Positions 35,485 through 43,817 of a DNA stretch of 64,000 nt are shown one piece after another. Origin of the DNA: Clostridium ljungdahlii DSM 13528 (GTDB lineage Bacteria > Bacillota > Clostridia > Clostridiales > Clostridiaceae); NCBI RefSeq assembly GCF_000143685.1, contig NC_014328.1, forward strand, positions 1,116,001 to 1,180,000. The letters are read 5' to 3'. The stretch's first letter is position 1; each line of letters begins with the position of its first letter. The notes under the pieces are model-generated. The model was not told the DNA's origin. It was given only the letters and a program-made list of their open reading frames with translations, and ran no database searches. The position numbers and the translations under genes are program-made.

Positions 35485-35967
35485 ATGGTTCCAATCATAT
35501 TGATTATAGCAGGAATACTTTTAGTAGTATTGAATTTTAATGCAGTACGTAAAGAGAAAAAATCTTTTCAAGACAAATTAAATGTAAAGCAAAATGAAAT
35601 GGGAAACTGTGAACTGGAAATTGGCAAAATAAGAAAGGAATTTGCAGAAACTATACTTGAACTGCAAAAAGAAATTGAAGATTTAAAAAAACAGGGTAAT
35701 CAGGATTTTCATGAAGTTATTTTATCTGAAGAGGCATTTGAAGGTTCAGAGGAAAAATTAGTAGAAGAAGAAATCAAAGACAATAATGAAGAGGAATCAG
35801 AAAAAAGTGAAAATTTAGATGAGGCTGTTGAAGAGGATGCAAATAATATTAAAATTGATGAAATAAGAGGACTATTGAAAGATAATATTTCTGTAAGTGA
35901 TATCTCTGAGAAAACTGGTATTGGTAAGGGGGAAGTTCTATTAATAAAAGAATTGTATACAAAATAA
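35485..35967 (+). CDS. Membrane-anchored coiled-coil protein, positional counterpart of SwrB
   Basis: The 160-residue protein has one N-terminal membrane span (about 2-19), a coiled coil (about 25-80), a very acidic linker (about 85-125) and a C-terminal helix-turn-helix-like segment (NISVSDISEKTGIGKGEVLLIKELY). In B. subtilis the gene after sigD in the fla/che operon is swrB (ylxL), which has the same layout and activates the flagellar export switch. This gene follows fliA by 27 bases. Sequence similarity to SwrB is not obvious by eye, so the link is architectural and positional. Confidence 0.75.
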   Translation: MVPIILIIAGILLVVLNFNAVRKEKKSFQDKLNVKQNEMGNCELEIGKIRKEFAETILELQKEIEDLKKQGNQDFHEVILSEEAFEGSEEKLVEEEIKDNNEEESEKSENLDEAVEEDANNIKIDEIRGLLKDNISVSDISEKTGIGKGEVLLIKELYTK

Positions 35968-36164
35968 AAATATTTTTTGATTTTTTTAGTGATAGAAAGA
36001 TACTTATAGGTATAGGCATAGGTATTTTAATAACTACTTTTATAATGAGTGGTGTTAAGATCCAATATCAAATGAGTAAAAGTCAAATTGAGGATAAGGC
36101 AAGATCAATGGGAATGCATTATCCTGATGAAATGAAAGTTATGGATAAAGGAGGAAGCAAATGA
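35940..36164 (+). CDS. Small membrane protein with probable ATT start
   Basis: A 74-residue frame fills the space between the swrB-like gene and flgF and overlaps both; its TGA overlaps the flgF ATG (ATGA). The protein has a basic N terminus, a membrane span (ILIGIGIGILITTFIMS) and a C-terminal segment SKSQIEDKARSMGMHYPDE that recalls small clostridial proteins annotated as MltG-like. No in-frame ATG, GTG or TTG precedes the membrane span. ATT at 35940 lies seven bases after AAGGGGG (35926-35932), so an ATT start is the best reading; an ATG at 36048 would remove the span. Codon use matches the neighbours. Function is unknown. Confidence 0.6.
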   Translation: MNKRIVYKIKIFFDFFSDRKILIGIGIGILITTFIMSGVKIQYQMSKSQIEDKARSMGMHYPDEMKVMDKGGSK

Positions 36165-36928
36165 TTAGAAGTTTTTACTCTGCAGTATCTGGGATGATAA
36201 CTCAAGAGGCAAAACAGGATGTTATAACAAATAACCTGGCAAATGCAAATACTGTAGGATTTAAGCAGGATGACCTTAGGGTGAAAAGCTTTAATGACAT
36301 GCTTTTACAAAATTATGACAAAACAGAAGGAAATAGAAGTGTTAGAAATATAATAGGATCTATAAGTCTTGGAAGTGGAATTGATTCAGTTAAAACAGGC
36401 TTTACCCAAGGATCAATAGATTCTACAGGTGTGTCTACTGATTTTGCTATTGATGGAAGAGGATTTTTTACTGTTAGGGGACAGGATGGAAAAGAATATT
36501 ATACGAGAGATGGACATTTTCACGTAAATACAAATGGAGTACTGGTAAATGATGCTGGAGACAGTGTTTTGGCAAGAAATACTAGGACAGGTGCTTTGGG
36601 TGAAATGAATGTGGGAAACGGGAATATGACCTCAGATGACCACGGAAATATAAATATAGATGGAACCCCAAGTTATAAGCTCTATACTGTGGATTTTAAT
36701 GATTATAATACTTTGACAAAAGTGGGAGACAATCTATATACAGGAACAAATGCTGCAGAGACAAATGTTGTTGTAAGGCAGAAGTCACTTGAAAAATCTA
36801 ATGTAAATATAGTAAATACAATGTCACAGTTGATGACTACTATGAGGTCTTTCGAAACTGATCAGAAAGCAGTTCAATCAATAGATGAAACTTTGGAGAA
36901 GCTAATAAATGAAGGTGGTAAAGTATGA
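36161..36928 (+). CDS. flgF: Flagellar distal rod/hook-basal body protein (FlgF/FlhO type)
   Basis: The product is a rod protein of the FlgF/FlgG family, 255 residues. The N terminus MIRSFYSAVSGMITQEAKQDVITNNLANANTVGFKQ, the central IDGRGFFTVRGQDGKEYYTRDGHFHVN, and the C terminus SNVNIVNTMSQLMTTMRSFETDQKAVQ are all present. It corresponds in position and type to FlhO of B. subtilis, the first of a flhO-flhP pair. SD AAAGGAGGAAG precedes ATG 36161. It is coupled to the small upstream ORF by an ATGA overlap. Confidence 0.88.
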   Translation: MIRSFYSAVSGMITQEAKQDVITNNLANANTVGFKQDDLRVKSFNDMLLQNYDKTEGNRSVRNIIGSISLGSGIDSVKTGFTQGSIDSTGVSTDFAIDGRGFFTVRGQDGKEYYTRDGHFHVNTNGVLVNDAGDSVLARNTRTGALGEMNVGNGNMTSDDHGNINIDGTPSYKLYTVDFNDYNTLTKVGDNLYTGTNAAETNVVVRQKSLEKSNVNIVNTMSQLMTTMRSFETDQKAVQSIDETLEKLINEGGKV

Positions 36929-36952
36929 TTAATATAAAAGGGATGATTTTGT

Positions 36953-37741
36953 ATGCTTAGAGCTATATGGAATAGTGTAAGTGCTATGAATGCACAGCAG
37001 GATAAGTTAAATAGTATATCCAATAATTTAGCAAATTCAGATACTGTAGGATATAAAAAAGAAAATGTAGAATTTAATGATCTAGTGTATGAAACTTTAA
37101 ACAGAAAGGGATATCCTACTAATTCTAATGGAACAAATACGATAAATGGTACAGGGGTAAAGGCTACAGAATGGATTAGAGATAATGCTCAGGGTCCAAT
37201 TCAACAAACAGGGCTAAAGACAGATATGGCTATAGACGGAGATGGATATTTTAAAGTAACTCTAGGGAATGGAACGGCAGCTTATGAGAGAGCAGGAAAT
37301 TTTACTGTAGACAGAAATGGCAATTTGGTTGATAGTAATGGAAATAAGCTTGAAGTCAACCTTACAGCAGAGGGAAGTAGTTTGTTCAATTCAGGGACGG
37401 TATTTAAAGATAATAATTTTAAAGTAGATGAAAAAACTGGACAAATATACATGAATGTTGGTAATCAAAGTGTACTTTATGGAAAGATAAACATATATAA
37501 TGCAGTAGGACAGGATGCCATGAAATCTATAGGAGATAATTTATATCAGCCAGCAAACAATGTGCAAATGAACATAAATACCAAAGCACATATTATCCAA
37601 GGTTCTCTGGAGCAGTCTAATGTAGATTTGGGAAGAGAAATGACAGATATGATAATGGCACAGAGATCTTTTGAACTTGCATCAAAAGGGCTTACTACTT
37701 CAGATGAAATGTGGGGACTCATAAACAGTATGAAGAGATAG
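36953..37741 (+). CDS. flgG: Flagellar distal rod protein (FlgG/FlhP type)
   Basis: This is the second distal rod protein, 262 residues, with MLRAIWNSVSAMNAQQDKLNSISNNLANSDTVGYKKENVEFND, then MAIDGDGYFKVTL and the C-terminal SLEQSNVDLGREMTDMIMAQRSFELASKGLTTSDEMWGLINSM. The ending is typical of FlgG/FlhP. SD AAGGGATGA precedes ATG 36953. It is the last gene of the operon; a large palindromic element begins at its stop codon and may provide 3' end structure. Confidence 0.9.
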   Translation: MLRAIWNSVSAMNAQQDKLNSISNNLANSDTVGYKKENVEFNDLVYETLNRKGYPTNSNGTNTINGTGVKATEWIRDNAQGPIQQTGLKTDMAIDGDGYFKVTLGNGTAAYERAGNFTVDRNGNLVDSNGNKLEVNLTAEGSSLFNSGTVFKDNNFKVDEKTGQIYMNVGNQSVLYGKINIYNAVGQDAMKSIGDNLYQPANNVQMNINTKAHIIQGSLEQSNVDLGREMTDMIMAQRSFELASKGLTTSDEMWGLINSMKR

Positions 37742-37998
37742 AGAGTTTCTAATCATAAAGTCAACTTATACTCCGGATATTTTTTACAACCTTCAGCTCG
37801 TTAAATATTTTGATAAGGCTAAGCAAAAAATTTTAAAAAATGCTGAGAACTTTTGAAAACTCGTACCTCAAACAATTCAAAAGTTCTAGATTTTTTAAAA
37901 ATTTTTCACTAAGTCTTATATACAAAATATTTAAAAGAGCTTCATTATTGTAAAAATATGCCTGCGTATAAGTTGATTTTTTAGTTAGAAAGTCTCAT
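37742..37998. repeat. MITE-like, end-to-end imperfect palindrome (257 bases)
   Basis: The left half pairs with the right half over nearly the full length. Conserved matches include TTTCTAA and CAACTTATAC near both ends, ATATTTTT-ACAA, AGCTC, AAATATTTTG, a T/A run, and a perfect central stem AGAACTTTTGAA/TTCAAAAGTTCT. There is no coding frame. The end sequence TTTCTA...ACTTATAC is shared with the elements at 38048-38113 and 54376-54533. This is what a miniature inverted-repeat transposable element would look like. It begins at the flgG stop. Confidence 0.65.
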
Positions 37999-38047
37999 AA
38001 AATATCACTCTATATACATTTATTTTCAAGAATAACACTGTGCAAGA

Positions 38048-38113
38048 TATTCTAGTTTGAAATTTGTTATTATATGATCTGTATAAGTCAACTTTCAACT
38101 GAGAAACTCTATA
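38048..38113. repeat. Shortened copy of the MITE-like element
   Basis: The segment 38061-38113, read on the minus strand, matches the left 55 bases of the 54376-54533 element at most positions (TATAGAGTTTCT, GTTGACTTATAC, ATCATATAATAACAAATT). The plus strand at 38049-38062 (TTCTAGTTTGAAA) resembles the opposite end, so this looks like an internally deleted copy. The other bases of the 37999-38183 gap hold only AT-rich sequence and the SD of the next gene. Confidence 0.5.
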
Positions 38114-38183
38114 ATTTTATGAAACATATGCAAGGTACATACATATAATGTACAGATGTAATATTTTCAGGAGGATCAGTGTT

Positions 38184-38582
38184 ATGTATAGATGTCCTTT
38201 TATGGACCAAGATGAATATATGGAAGAAGATTATATGTATGATGGGGATATGGACTATCCTCAAAATATGTACTCCCCTGACTTTTATAGAATGTGCCCT
38301 ATGTTTTTAAATGCTAGGAAGAATGCATATATGAGGTGCATGTACCCTACAAATTATATGCAGACACCAGCACCAACATATCCATATTATGATTCTGAAG
38401 AAAAAACGGAATATGTACCTTTTGATGAAAAATATGAAGATTTGGAAGAAGAAACAGAACGAAAGGAAGAAGATACAGAAGAAACAGAAGAAAAAGATAC
38501 GGAAGACGAACAGGAGACTGTAGATGACAGTTATGGTGGTACAAGAATTAGAACTGTAGATATATCGGATATTCAGGATTAA
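38184..38582 (+). CDS. Unknown acidic, Tyr/Met-rich protein
   Basis: I do not recognise this 132-residue protein. The first half is rich in Tyr, Met, Asp, Cys and Pro (YRCPFMDQDEYMEEDYMYDGDMDYPQ, then RMCPMF and MRCMYPTNY); the second half is a highly acidic Glu/Asp/Thr run of about 45 residues. There is no signal peptide or span. Composition resembles small spore coat or spore-associated proteins of clostridia, but this is only composition. The start ATG 38184 follows CAGGAGG; an in-frame ATG at 38148 lacks an SD. A bidirectional terminator follows. Confidence 0.7.
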   Translation: MYRCPFMDQDEYMEEDYMYDGDMDYPQNMYSPDFYRMCPMFLNARKNAYMRCMYPTNYMQTPAPTYPYYDSEEKTEYVPFDEKYEDLEEETERKEEDTEETEEKDTEDEQETVDDSYGGTRIRTVDISDIQD

Positions 38583-38592
38583 AAAGAAAAAT

Positions 38593-38640
38593 GGACTACT
38601 CAAAGCAATTTTAAAAAATTGCTATTGCAGTAGCCCTTTT
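38593..38640. terminator. Bidirectional terminator between convergent genes
   Basis: GG-CTACT (38593-38600) pairs with AGTAG-CC (38629-38636), with an inner stem AGCAATTTT/AAAATTGCT and a TTTT tail. It lies between the acidic-protein gene and the convergent pyrophosphatase gene. Confidence 0.75.
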
Positions 38641-38647
38641 ATTTGTA

Positions 38648-40279
38648 TTAAGACATGGCAGCAGTAAGAGGTGGTATAACCTGCTTTTTCCTTGATAGAA
38701 TACCAGGAACATAAGCACCATTATCAGTTAAAGTTATGTTAAAGGCTTTAGAAACTACATCCTGTTTTTCACCTATGGCAATTAATTCAGATCCACCTTT
38801 TAATATATCTGTTACCATAAGAACTATAAGCCCATAATTTTCTTCTTTACATTTTGATTCCATAACCTTTATAATGTCTTTTCTAATGGATTTAAACCCT
38901 TCGGTATCCATAGTTGAGATCTGTCCAACACCTACTTTTACTTCTGAAATATTAAATGCTTTGAAATCTTGATTTAACAATTCTTCAGGAGTTTCTCCTT
39001 CAAGAGAAGAACCTGCTTTAAACATATCATTAGAGAAGGTTTCAGGATCTATTTCAGCTATAGCTGCTAATCTTCTAAGTATCATTTTGTCTAAATCTGT
39101 GGAAGTAGGTGATTTAAACAAAAGGGTATCTGAAATTATAGCAGAACATAAAAGTCCCGCAACTTTTTGAGATGGTCTTATACCATTTTCAAAAAATTTG
39201 GATGCAACTATAGTTGCTGTACAACCTACTGGCTCATTCCTAAAATATATAGGTGAACCAGTTTGGATATCTCCTACCTTGTGATGGTCTAATATTTCAA
39301 GTATTTCTGCATCCTCCAATCCTAAAACAGATTGGGATTTTTCATTGTGATCTACAAGTATTACTTTCTTTTTGTTTTGTGATATTAAATGATATCTAGA
39401 CATACTTCCAATAACTTTATTTTCTAAGTTTACTACAGGATAACTCCTGTATCTGGTTTGAAGCATAACTTCTCGTACGTCTTCTATTAAGTCATTTGTC
39501 TTGAAGCAAACTAAGTTATCTTTTTTCATCACATATCCTATAGGAATACTTTGAGGTATTAGCCTAGCAGTTGTAAAAGTGTCATAAGGGGTAACTATAA
39601 TGGAACAATTAACTTTTTTTGCTTTTTCCAGTATATCATCATTTACTGTATGATTTCCTGTTATTATCATAAGTGAAGCTTTGGAATCAAGTATAATATC
39701 CTGTGCGTCTACCCTGTCACCACATATAACTATGTCCCCTTCTTCTATGAATTCACAGATACTTTCTGGCTGCATTGCAGCAATTATAACTTTTCCTGTA
39801 AATTTGATGTTTTCATTGGAAGCATAAGCACACTTGGCTGATAATGTATCCAGTATATTTTCAAGGGTAGTGCCGCTTTTTTGAATTACGTTAGAATCCC
39901 ATATGTCCATATAACAGGAAGTTATATTGGATTGAGATGCAACACCTATTAATTTATCATCTCCATCTACTACAGGGAGAGTTTTAACATTATTTTTACT
40001 TATCATTGACCAAGCTGTTTTTATGGAGGTTTCAGGTGATATAGGATTTACATTATCAATATCTAAATCAGAAATCTGAGGTTTAACATTTTCCATTAGT
40101 TTTGGTGGGGTAACTTTAAAGTAATCAAGTACAAATTGAGTTTCTTTATTTAGTTCTCCTAACCGTATAGGAATTGTTGTAACTCCTATTTTATTTTTAA
40201 ATTCAGAATAAGCTATTGCAGAACATATAGAATCTGTATCTGGATTCTTATGTCCTGTAATATATACAACATCGTTCAT
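38648..40279 (-). CDS. ppaC: Manganese-dependent inorganic pyrophosphatase with CBS-DRTGG-CBS insert
   Basis: This family II enzyme hydrolyses pyrophosphate to phosphate. The 543 residues read: N-terminal DHH part (ITGHKNPDTDSICSAIAY, the metal-binding HxxxxDxDS), a CBS domain, a DRTGG domain (about 150-245), a second CBS domain, then the rest of the DHH domain (VDHNEKSQ, ILDHHKVGD) and DHHA2 (ISDTLLFKSPTST; SRKKQVIPPL at the end). In related clostridial enzymes the CBS pair binds adenine nucleotides and the DRTGG domain binds diadenosine polyphosphates, giving control by energy state. SD TAGGAGGA on the minus strand supports the start. It is monocistronic. Confidence 0.96.
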   Translation of the reverse strand: MNDVVYITGHKNPDTDSICSAIAYSEFKNKIGVTTIPIRLGELNKETQFVLDYFKVTPPKLMENVKPQISDLDIDNVNPISPETSIKTAWSMISKNNVKTLPVVDGDDKLIGVASQSNITSCYMDIWDSNVIQKSGTTLENILDTLSAKCAYASNENIKFTGKVIIAAMQPESICEFIEEGDIVICGDRVDAQDIILDSKASLMIITGNHTVNDDILEKAKKVNCSIIVTPYDTFTTARLIPQSIPIGYVMKKDNLVCFKTNDLIEDVREVMLQTRYRSYPVVNLENKVIGSMSRYHLISQNKKKVILVDHNEKSQSVLGLEDAEILEILDHHKVGDIQTGSPIYFRNEPVGCTATIVASKFFENGIRPSQKVAGLLCSAIISDTLLFKSPTSTDLDKMILRRLAAIAEIDPETFSNDMFKAGSSLEGETPEELLNQDFKAFNISEVKVGVGQISTMDTEGFKSIRKDIIKVMESKCKEENYGLIVLMVTDILKGGSELIAIGEKQDVVSKAFNITLTDNGAYVPGILSRKKQVIPPLTAAMS

Positions 40280-40352
40280 AATTTTTCCTCCTAAGTGTAT
40301 ATATATGAATAATATATCTATTTACAAAAGTAATGTTACCAATACACATAAT

Positions 40353-40361
40353 ATTATAGCA
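40353..40361 (-). promoter_or_regulatory. Extended -10 promoter for ppaC
   Basis: On the minus strand TGCTATAAT gives a TGN extension with a perfect TATAAT (plus 40353-40358), about 75 bases before the ppaC start. The remainder of the 330-base divergent gap (40280-40609) is AT-rich and shows no other gene; the calcium-ATPase promoter was not resolved. Confidence 0.5.
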
Positions 40362-40609
40362 AAAAATCACTTAATTATCTATATATAGGGTTATAATCAA
40401 AATTAACTTATACAGGTCATGAAATTTTGTCAGTATATTTTATGTATAAATTTAAAATTCAAATAAAAACTCTATATTGATTATATCCAAATATCATTAA
40501 AATTAACATGCAAATACATAGTGAGCAATGAATTAACTGTCATAATAGAATATAAAGGGGGCATATATTTAATTAACGTAGAGAAAATAAATGCCTTGGA
40601 GGGATAAGA

Positions 40610-43150
40610 TTGATTAATGAAAGGGAGTTAGAAAGTGGTTTAACTCAAGTTGAGGCAGAGAGAAGGCTTAAAAAATATGGAGCCAATGTACTTAAAAAGA
40701 AAAAAAGGGTGTCTCCTATAAAAATATTTATTTCGCAGTTTAATGATTTTATAACCTGGATACTTATAGTAGCTACAATTATATCCGGATTTATGGGAGA
40801 AAAGGCAGATGCAATAACTATACTAATTATTGTAATTATGAATTCTATACTAGGTTTTGTACAGGAATTTAAGACAGAAAAATCTTTAGAAGCATTGAAA
40901 GAAATGGCATCCCCTACTTCAAAGGTTATAAGGGATGGAAAAGTGAAGGTTATAAATTCAGGAGAACTAGTAATAGGTGATGTGATACTTCTGGAAACAG
41001 GGGATAAGGTTCCAGCAGATTGCATTTTACTTTCTATTGGAAATTTCATGGTAGACGAATCCCTTTTGACTGGTGAATCTGTAGGAGTGGAAAAAGATAG
41101 TGGAGACAAGAATAATTCACTATACATGGGGACTATAGTGGTAAAAGGTAAGGGAAGAGCAAAAGTTGTAGAGACAGGTATGAAGACGGAAATGGGAAAA
41201 ATAGCAGGTATGCTTCAGGACATTGAAAAGGAAAGGTCTCCTCTTAAAGAAAAGCTTGCTTCACTTGGAAAAGTACTTGTAGTCATGTGTATTGCTATAT
41301 GTATTATAGTTACATTGACTGGAGTATGGAGAGGTCAAGACAAATATGAGATGTTTTTAGTAGGAGTTAGTTTAGCTGTAGCTGCTATTCCAGAAGGTCT
41401 TGCAGCTATAGTAACAGTAGCACTGGCTCTTGGAGTATCTAGAATGTTAAAGAGAAATGCATTAATAAGAAAATTACCTGCAGTGGAAACACTTGGATGT
41501 ACTTCAGTCATTTGCAGTGATAAGACAGGAACTCTTACTGAAAATAGGATGACTGTAAAGGCTCTTTATTTTAATGGAAGGGTACACAGGATAGGAAAGG
41601 ATATTTTACCAGAGAATATTTTTATGAAAAAAGCTTTTACATATTGTAACGATTGTGATTTTGATATGAAAAGAGCAGATATTTCAGGGGCGGTTATTGG
41701 AGATCCTACGGAAGTAGCACTTATAAAGGCTTTTTTCAAAGATATTAAAACTTTAAAAACCTTTTTAGGAAAGGCCAGGAGAACTTATGATATACCTTTT
41801 GATTCTGATAGAAAAATGATGTCTGTTATAATGAAAGAAGGTTCAAGAAAGATAGGTTATGTGAAAGGAGCACCGGAGAGAGTTATAAGAAGGTGTAAAT
41901 ATATATTAGATGGAAGTGAAGTACGAATTTTTACTTCAAATGATAAAAATAAGGCTCTGAAAGCAGTGGAAAAAATGTCTTTTGATGCCTTAAGGTGTAT
42001 AGCAGGTGCCTACAAAGACAAAGAAGTAGTGCCAGGTAAGTCTTTGGAGGAGAATTTAATATTCATAGGTGTAGCGGGAATTATAGATCCACCTAGAAAG
42101 GAAGCAAAAGAAGCAGTATTAAAATGTAAATTAGCAGGTATAAGGCCAATTATGATAACTGGAGATCACAAGAATACAGCTTTTGCTATCGGAAAAGAAC
42201 TGGACATATGTAAACATGAATCAGAGGTTATAACTGGAGAAGAATTAGACAAGCTGAGTGATAGACAGCTTGCAGTTAAAATACAAGATATATCCATATT
42301 TGCAAGAGTTAATCCAGGTCATAAACTTAGAATAGTAAAAGCCTTTAAAGCTAAAGGTAATATTGTAGCTATGACTGGAGATGGAGTAAATGATGCACCT
42401 GCAGTAAAAGAAGCGGATATAGGAATTTGCATGGGAATTGCAGGTACAGATGTAACAAAGGAGGCTTCTTCTATGATACTACTTGACGATAATTTTGCTA
42501 CTATAGTATCTGCTGTAGAGGAAGGAAGAGTCATATATGATAATATAAGAAAGTTTATAAGGTATCTTTTATCTTGCAATTTAGGAGAGGTTCTAACCAT
42601 GTTTCTTACTTCTATTTTTTATTTAGATACTCCACTTTTGCCGATACAAATACTAATGGTAAATTTAGCTACTGATGGTCTTCCTGCTATAGCTCTTGGA
42701 GTTGACCCAGCTCAAGGAGATATAATGAGGGGCAAGCCTAGAGCTAAAAATGAAAGTATATTTGCACGAGGATTAAGTGAAAAAATTATTGTGAGGGGAG
42801 CACTTATTGGAGTGTGCACAGTGCTTGCTTTTGTAATAGGATTATATCTAGGCTTTGGACTTAAAACATCCAGAACTATAGCACTTTGTACTCTAATAAT
42901 GTCACAACTTATACATGTGTTTGAATGTAGATCAGAAAATCATTCACTGTTTGAGATAAATTTATTTACAAATGTTTATCTTTTAGCAGCAGTTGCTACA
43001 TCTATTACTATGGTTTTATGCATACTTTACTTGCCATTTTTACGTGGAGTTTTTCATACATCTGCACTTAGAATTTCACAGTGGGCAATAGTTTTGTTTT
43101 TCTCTGGGATAATTGCATTTTTAAACAGTCTTTACTTATACTTTAAATAA
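40610..43150 (+). CDS. P-type calcium-transporting ATPase (P2A)
   Basis: This is a P2A-type cation pump of 846 residues. The start is TTG 40610 behind TTGGAGGGA. It has the N-terminal cation-ATPase domain, the actuator motif LTGESVGVEK, PEGLAAIVTVALALG in M4 (the PEGL sequence typical of calcium pumps), phosphorylation site D304 in SDKTGTLTEN, KGAPERV in the nucleotide domain, TGDGVNDAPAVKEADIGI hinge, and six C-terminal spans with NLATDGLPAIALGVDP in M6. These residues favour calcium export over magnesium or sodium. A strong bidirectional terminator follows directly. Similar pumps in Bacillus (YloB) work in spore germination and calcium efflux. Confidence 0.95.
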   Translation: MINERELESGLTQVEAERRLKKYGANVLKKKKRVSPIKIFISQFNDFITWILIVATIISGFMGEKADAITILIIVIMNSILGFVQEFKTEKSLEALKEMASPTSKVIRDGKVKVINSGELVIGDVILLETGDKVPADCILLSIGNFMVDESLLTGESVGVEKDSGDKNNSLYMGTIVVKGKGRAKVVETGMKTEMGKIAGMLQDIEKERSPLKEKLASLGKVLVVMCIAICIIVTLTGVWRGQDKYEMFLVGVSLAVAAIPEGLAAIVTVALALGVSRMLKRNALIRKLPAVETLGCTSVICSDKTGTLTENRMTVKALYFNGRVHRIGKDILPENIFMKKAFTYCNDCDFDMKRADISGAVIGDPTEVALIKAFFKDIKTLKTFLGKARRTYDIPFDSDRKMMSVIMKEGSRKIGYVKGAPERVIRRCKYILDGSEVRIFTSNDKNKALKAVEKMSFDALRCIAGAYKDKEVVPGKSLEENLIFIGVAGIIDPPRKEAKEAVLKCKLAGIRPIMITGDHKNTAFAIGKELDICKHESEVITGEELDKLSDRQLAVKIQDISIFARVNPGHKLRIVKAFKAKGNIVAMTGDGVNDAPAVKEADIGICMGIAGTDVTKEASSMILLDDNFATIVSAVEEGRVIYDNIRKFIRYLLSCNLGEVLTMFLTSIFYLDTPLLPIQILMVNLATDGLPAIALGVDPAQGDIMRGKPRAKNESIFARGLSEKIIVRGALIGVCTVLAFVIGLYLGFGLKTSRTIALCTLIMSQLIHVFECRSENHSLFEINLFTNVYLLAAVATSITMVLCILYLPFLRGVFHTSALRISQWAIVLFFSGIIAFLNSLYLYFK

Positions 43151-43190
43151 AAAAATAGAATTGCTTTTAAGCAATTCTATTTTTTTTTTA
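43151..43190. terminator. Bidirectional terminator between the calcium pump and the convergent gene
   Basis: ATAGAATTGCTT (43155-43166) pairs perfectly with AAGCAATTCTAT (43169-43180); A and T runs flank it on both sides. The minus-strand gene ends inside the T run. Confidence 0.9.
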
Positions 43191-43592
43191 TTTAAATCTT
43201 TGAACTTTTTGAACTTTAGGTATTTTCCCTTCTATAGGAATTAAGTCCTTTTTTGTGGTCATATTTCGTATATTTATAAGTTCTACGCTTTCTCTATTCT
43301 CTTTTCCTCTTTTTCCTTTGAGTCCTTGAACTAAAACCAGATTGCCTTGATGTATAGATATAAAATCAGGCTTCTTAAACCACCTTTTTTTAATATAAGA
43401 GCATTTTACTATGTTTCTGCTTCTATCAGGTCTTACTAAAAGTGTTACTGTTAATTTATTAAATATCCATAATATAGCTTTTTTACTAATTTTGACAGAT
43501 ACAACAGTACCTTGAACCTGAGTTAACCTGTCACCATACTTTTTTAAATAAGATTTTGTGTAATATTGAGCAATTTTCTCCTTAAAACTCAT
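43188..43592 (-). CDS. Unknown small basic protein
   Basis: I do not recognise this protein. It has 134 residues with a very high Lys/Arg content, no cysteine-rich motif, and no signal peptide. From about residue 25 it reads like a beta-barrel (GTVVSVKISKKAILWIFNKLTVTLLVRPDRS, then DFISIHQGNLVLVQGLKGKRG), which could be an OB-like or SH3-like fold and would fit nucleic acid binding; that is inference from composition. The ATG is preceded by AAAGGAGT on the minus strand. It stands alone between the calcium pump and the Lon-like gene. Confidence 0.7.
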   Translation of the reverse strand: MSFKEKIAQYYTKSYLKKYGDRLTQVQGTVVSVKISKKAILWIFNKLTVTLLVRPDRSRNIVKCSYIKKRWFKKPDFISIHQGNLVLVQGLKGKRGKENRESVELINIRNMTTKKDLIPIEGKIPKVQKVQRFK

Positions 43593-43817
43593 GTATATAC
43601 TAACTCCTTTGTTACTTTATTTTGTTTATACGATTATTAGAAATAACAGACAAAATTTGATTATATTATACCATAGTATATTTATTTTTGAAACATACCT
43701 ATAATTTTTAGTATGTTTTTTATATGAGGTTGATATACTTATTTTTTTATTTTCGTTCCTAAATAAACTTTTTAAGAATACTATTATATTAGACTAAGTA
43801 TACAAGGAGAATGAAAT

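Noticed and set aside
38119..38146. Possible sporulation sigma-E/sigma-K promoter upstream of the acidic protein
   Set aside because: CATACATAT resembles the sigma-E -10 element, but the last position is wrong and no -35 is found at the required spacing.
38307..38603. Minus-strand frames opposite the acidic protein gene
   Set aside because: The Phe/Leu-rich products are the complement of the Glu/Asp codon runs (GAA/GAT to TTC/ATC) and have no SD.
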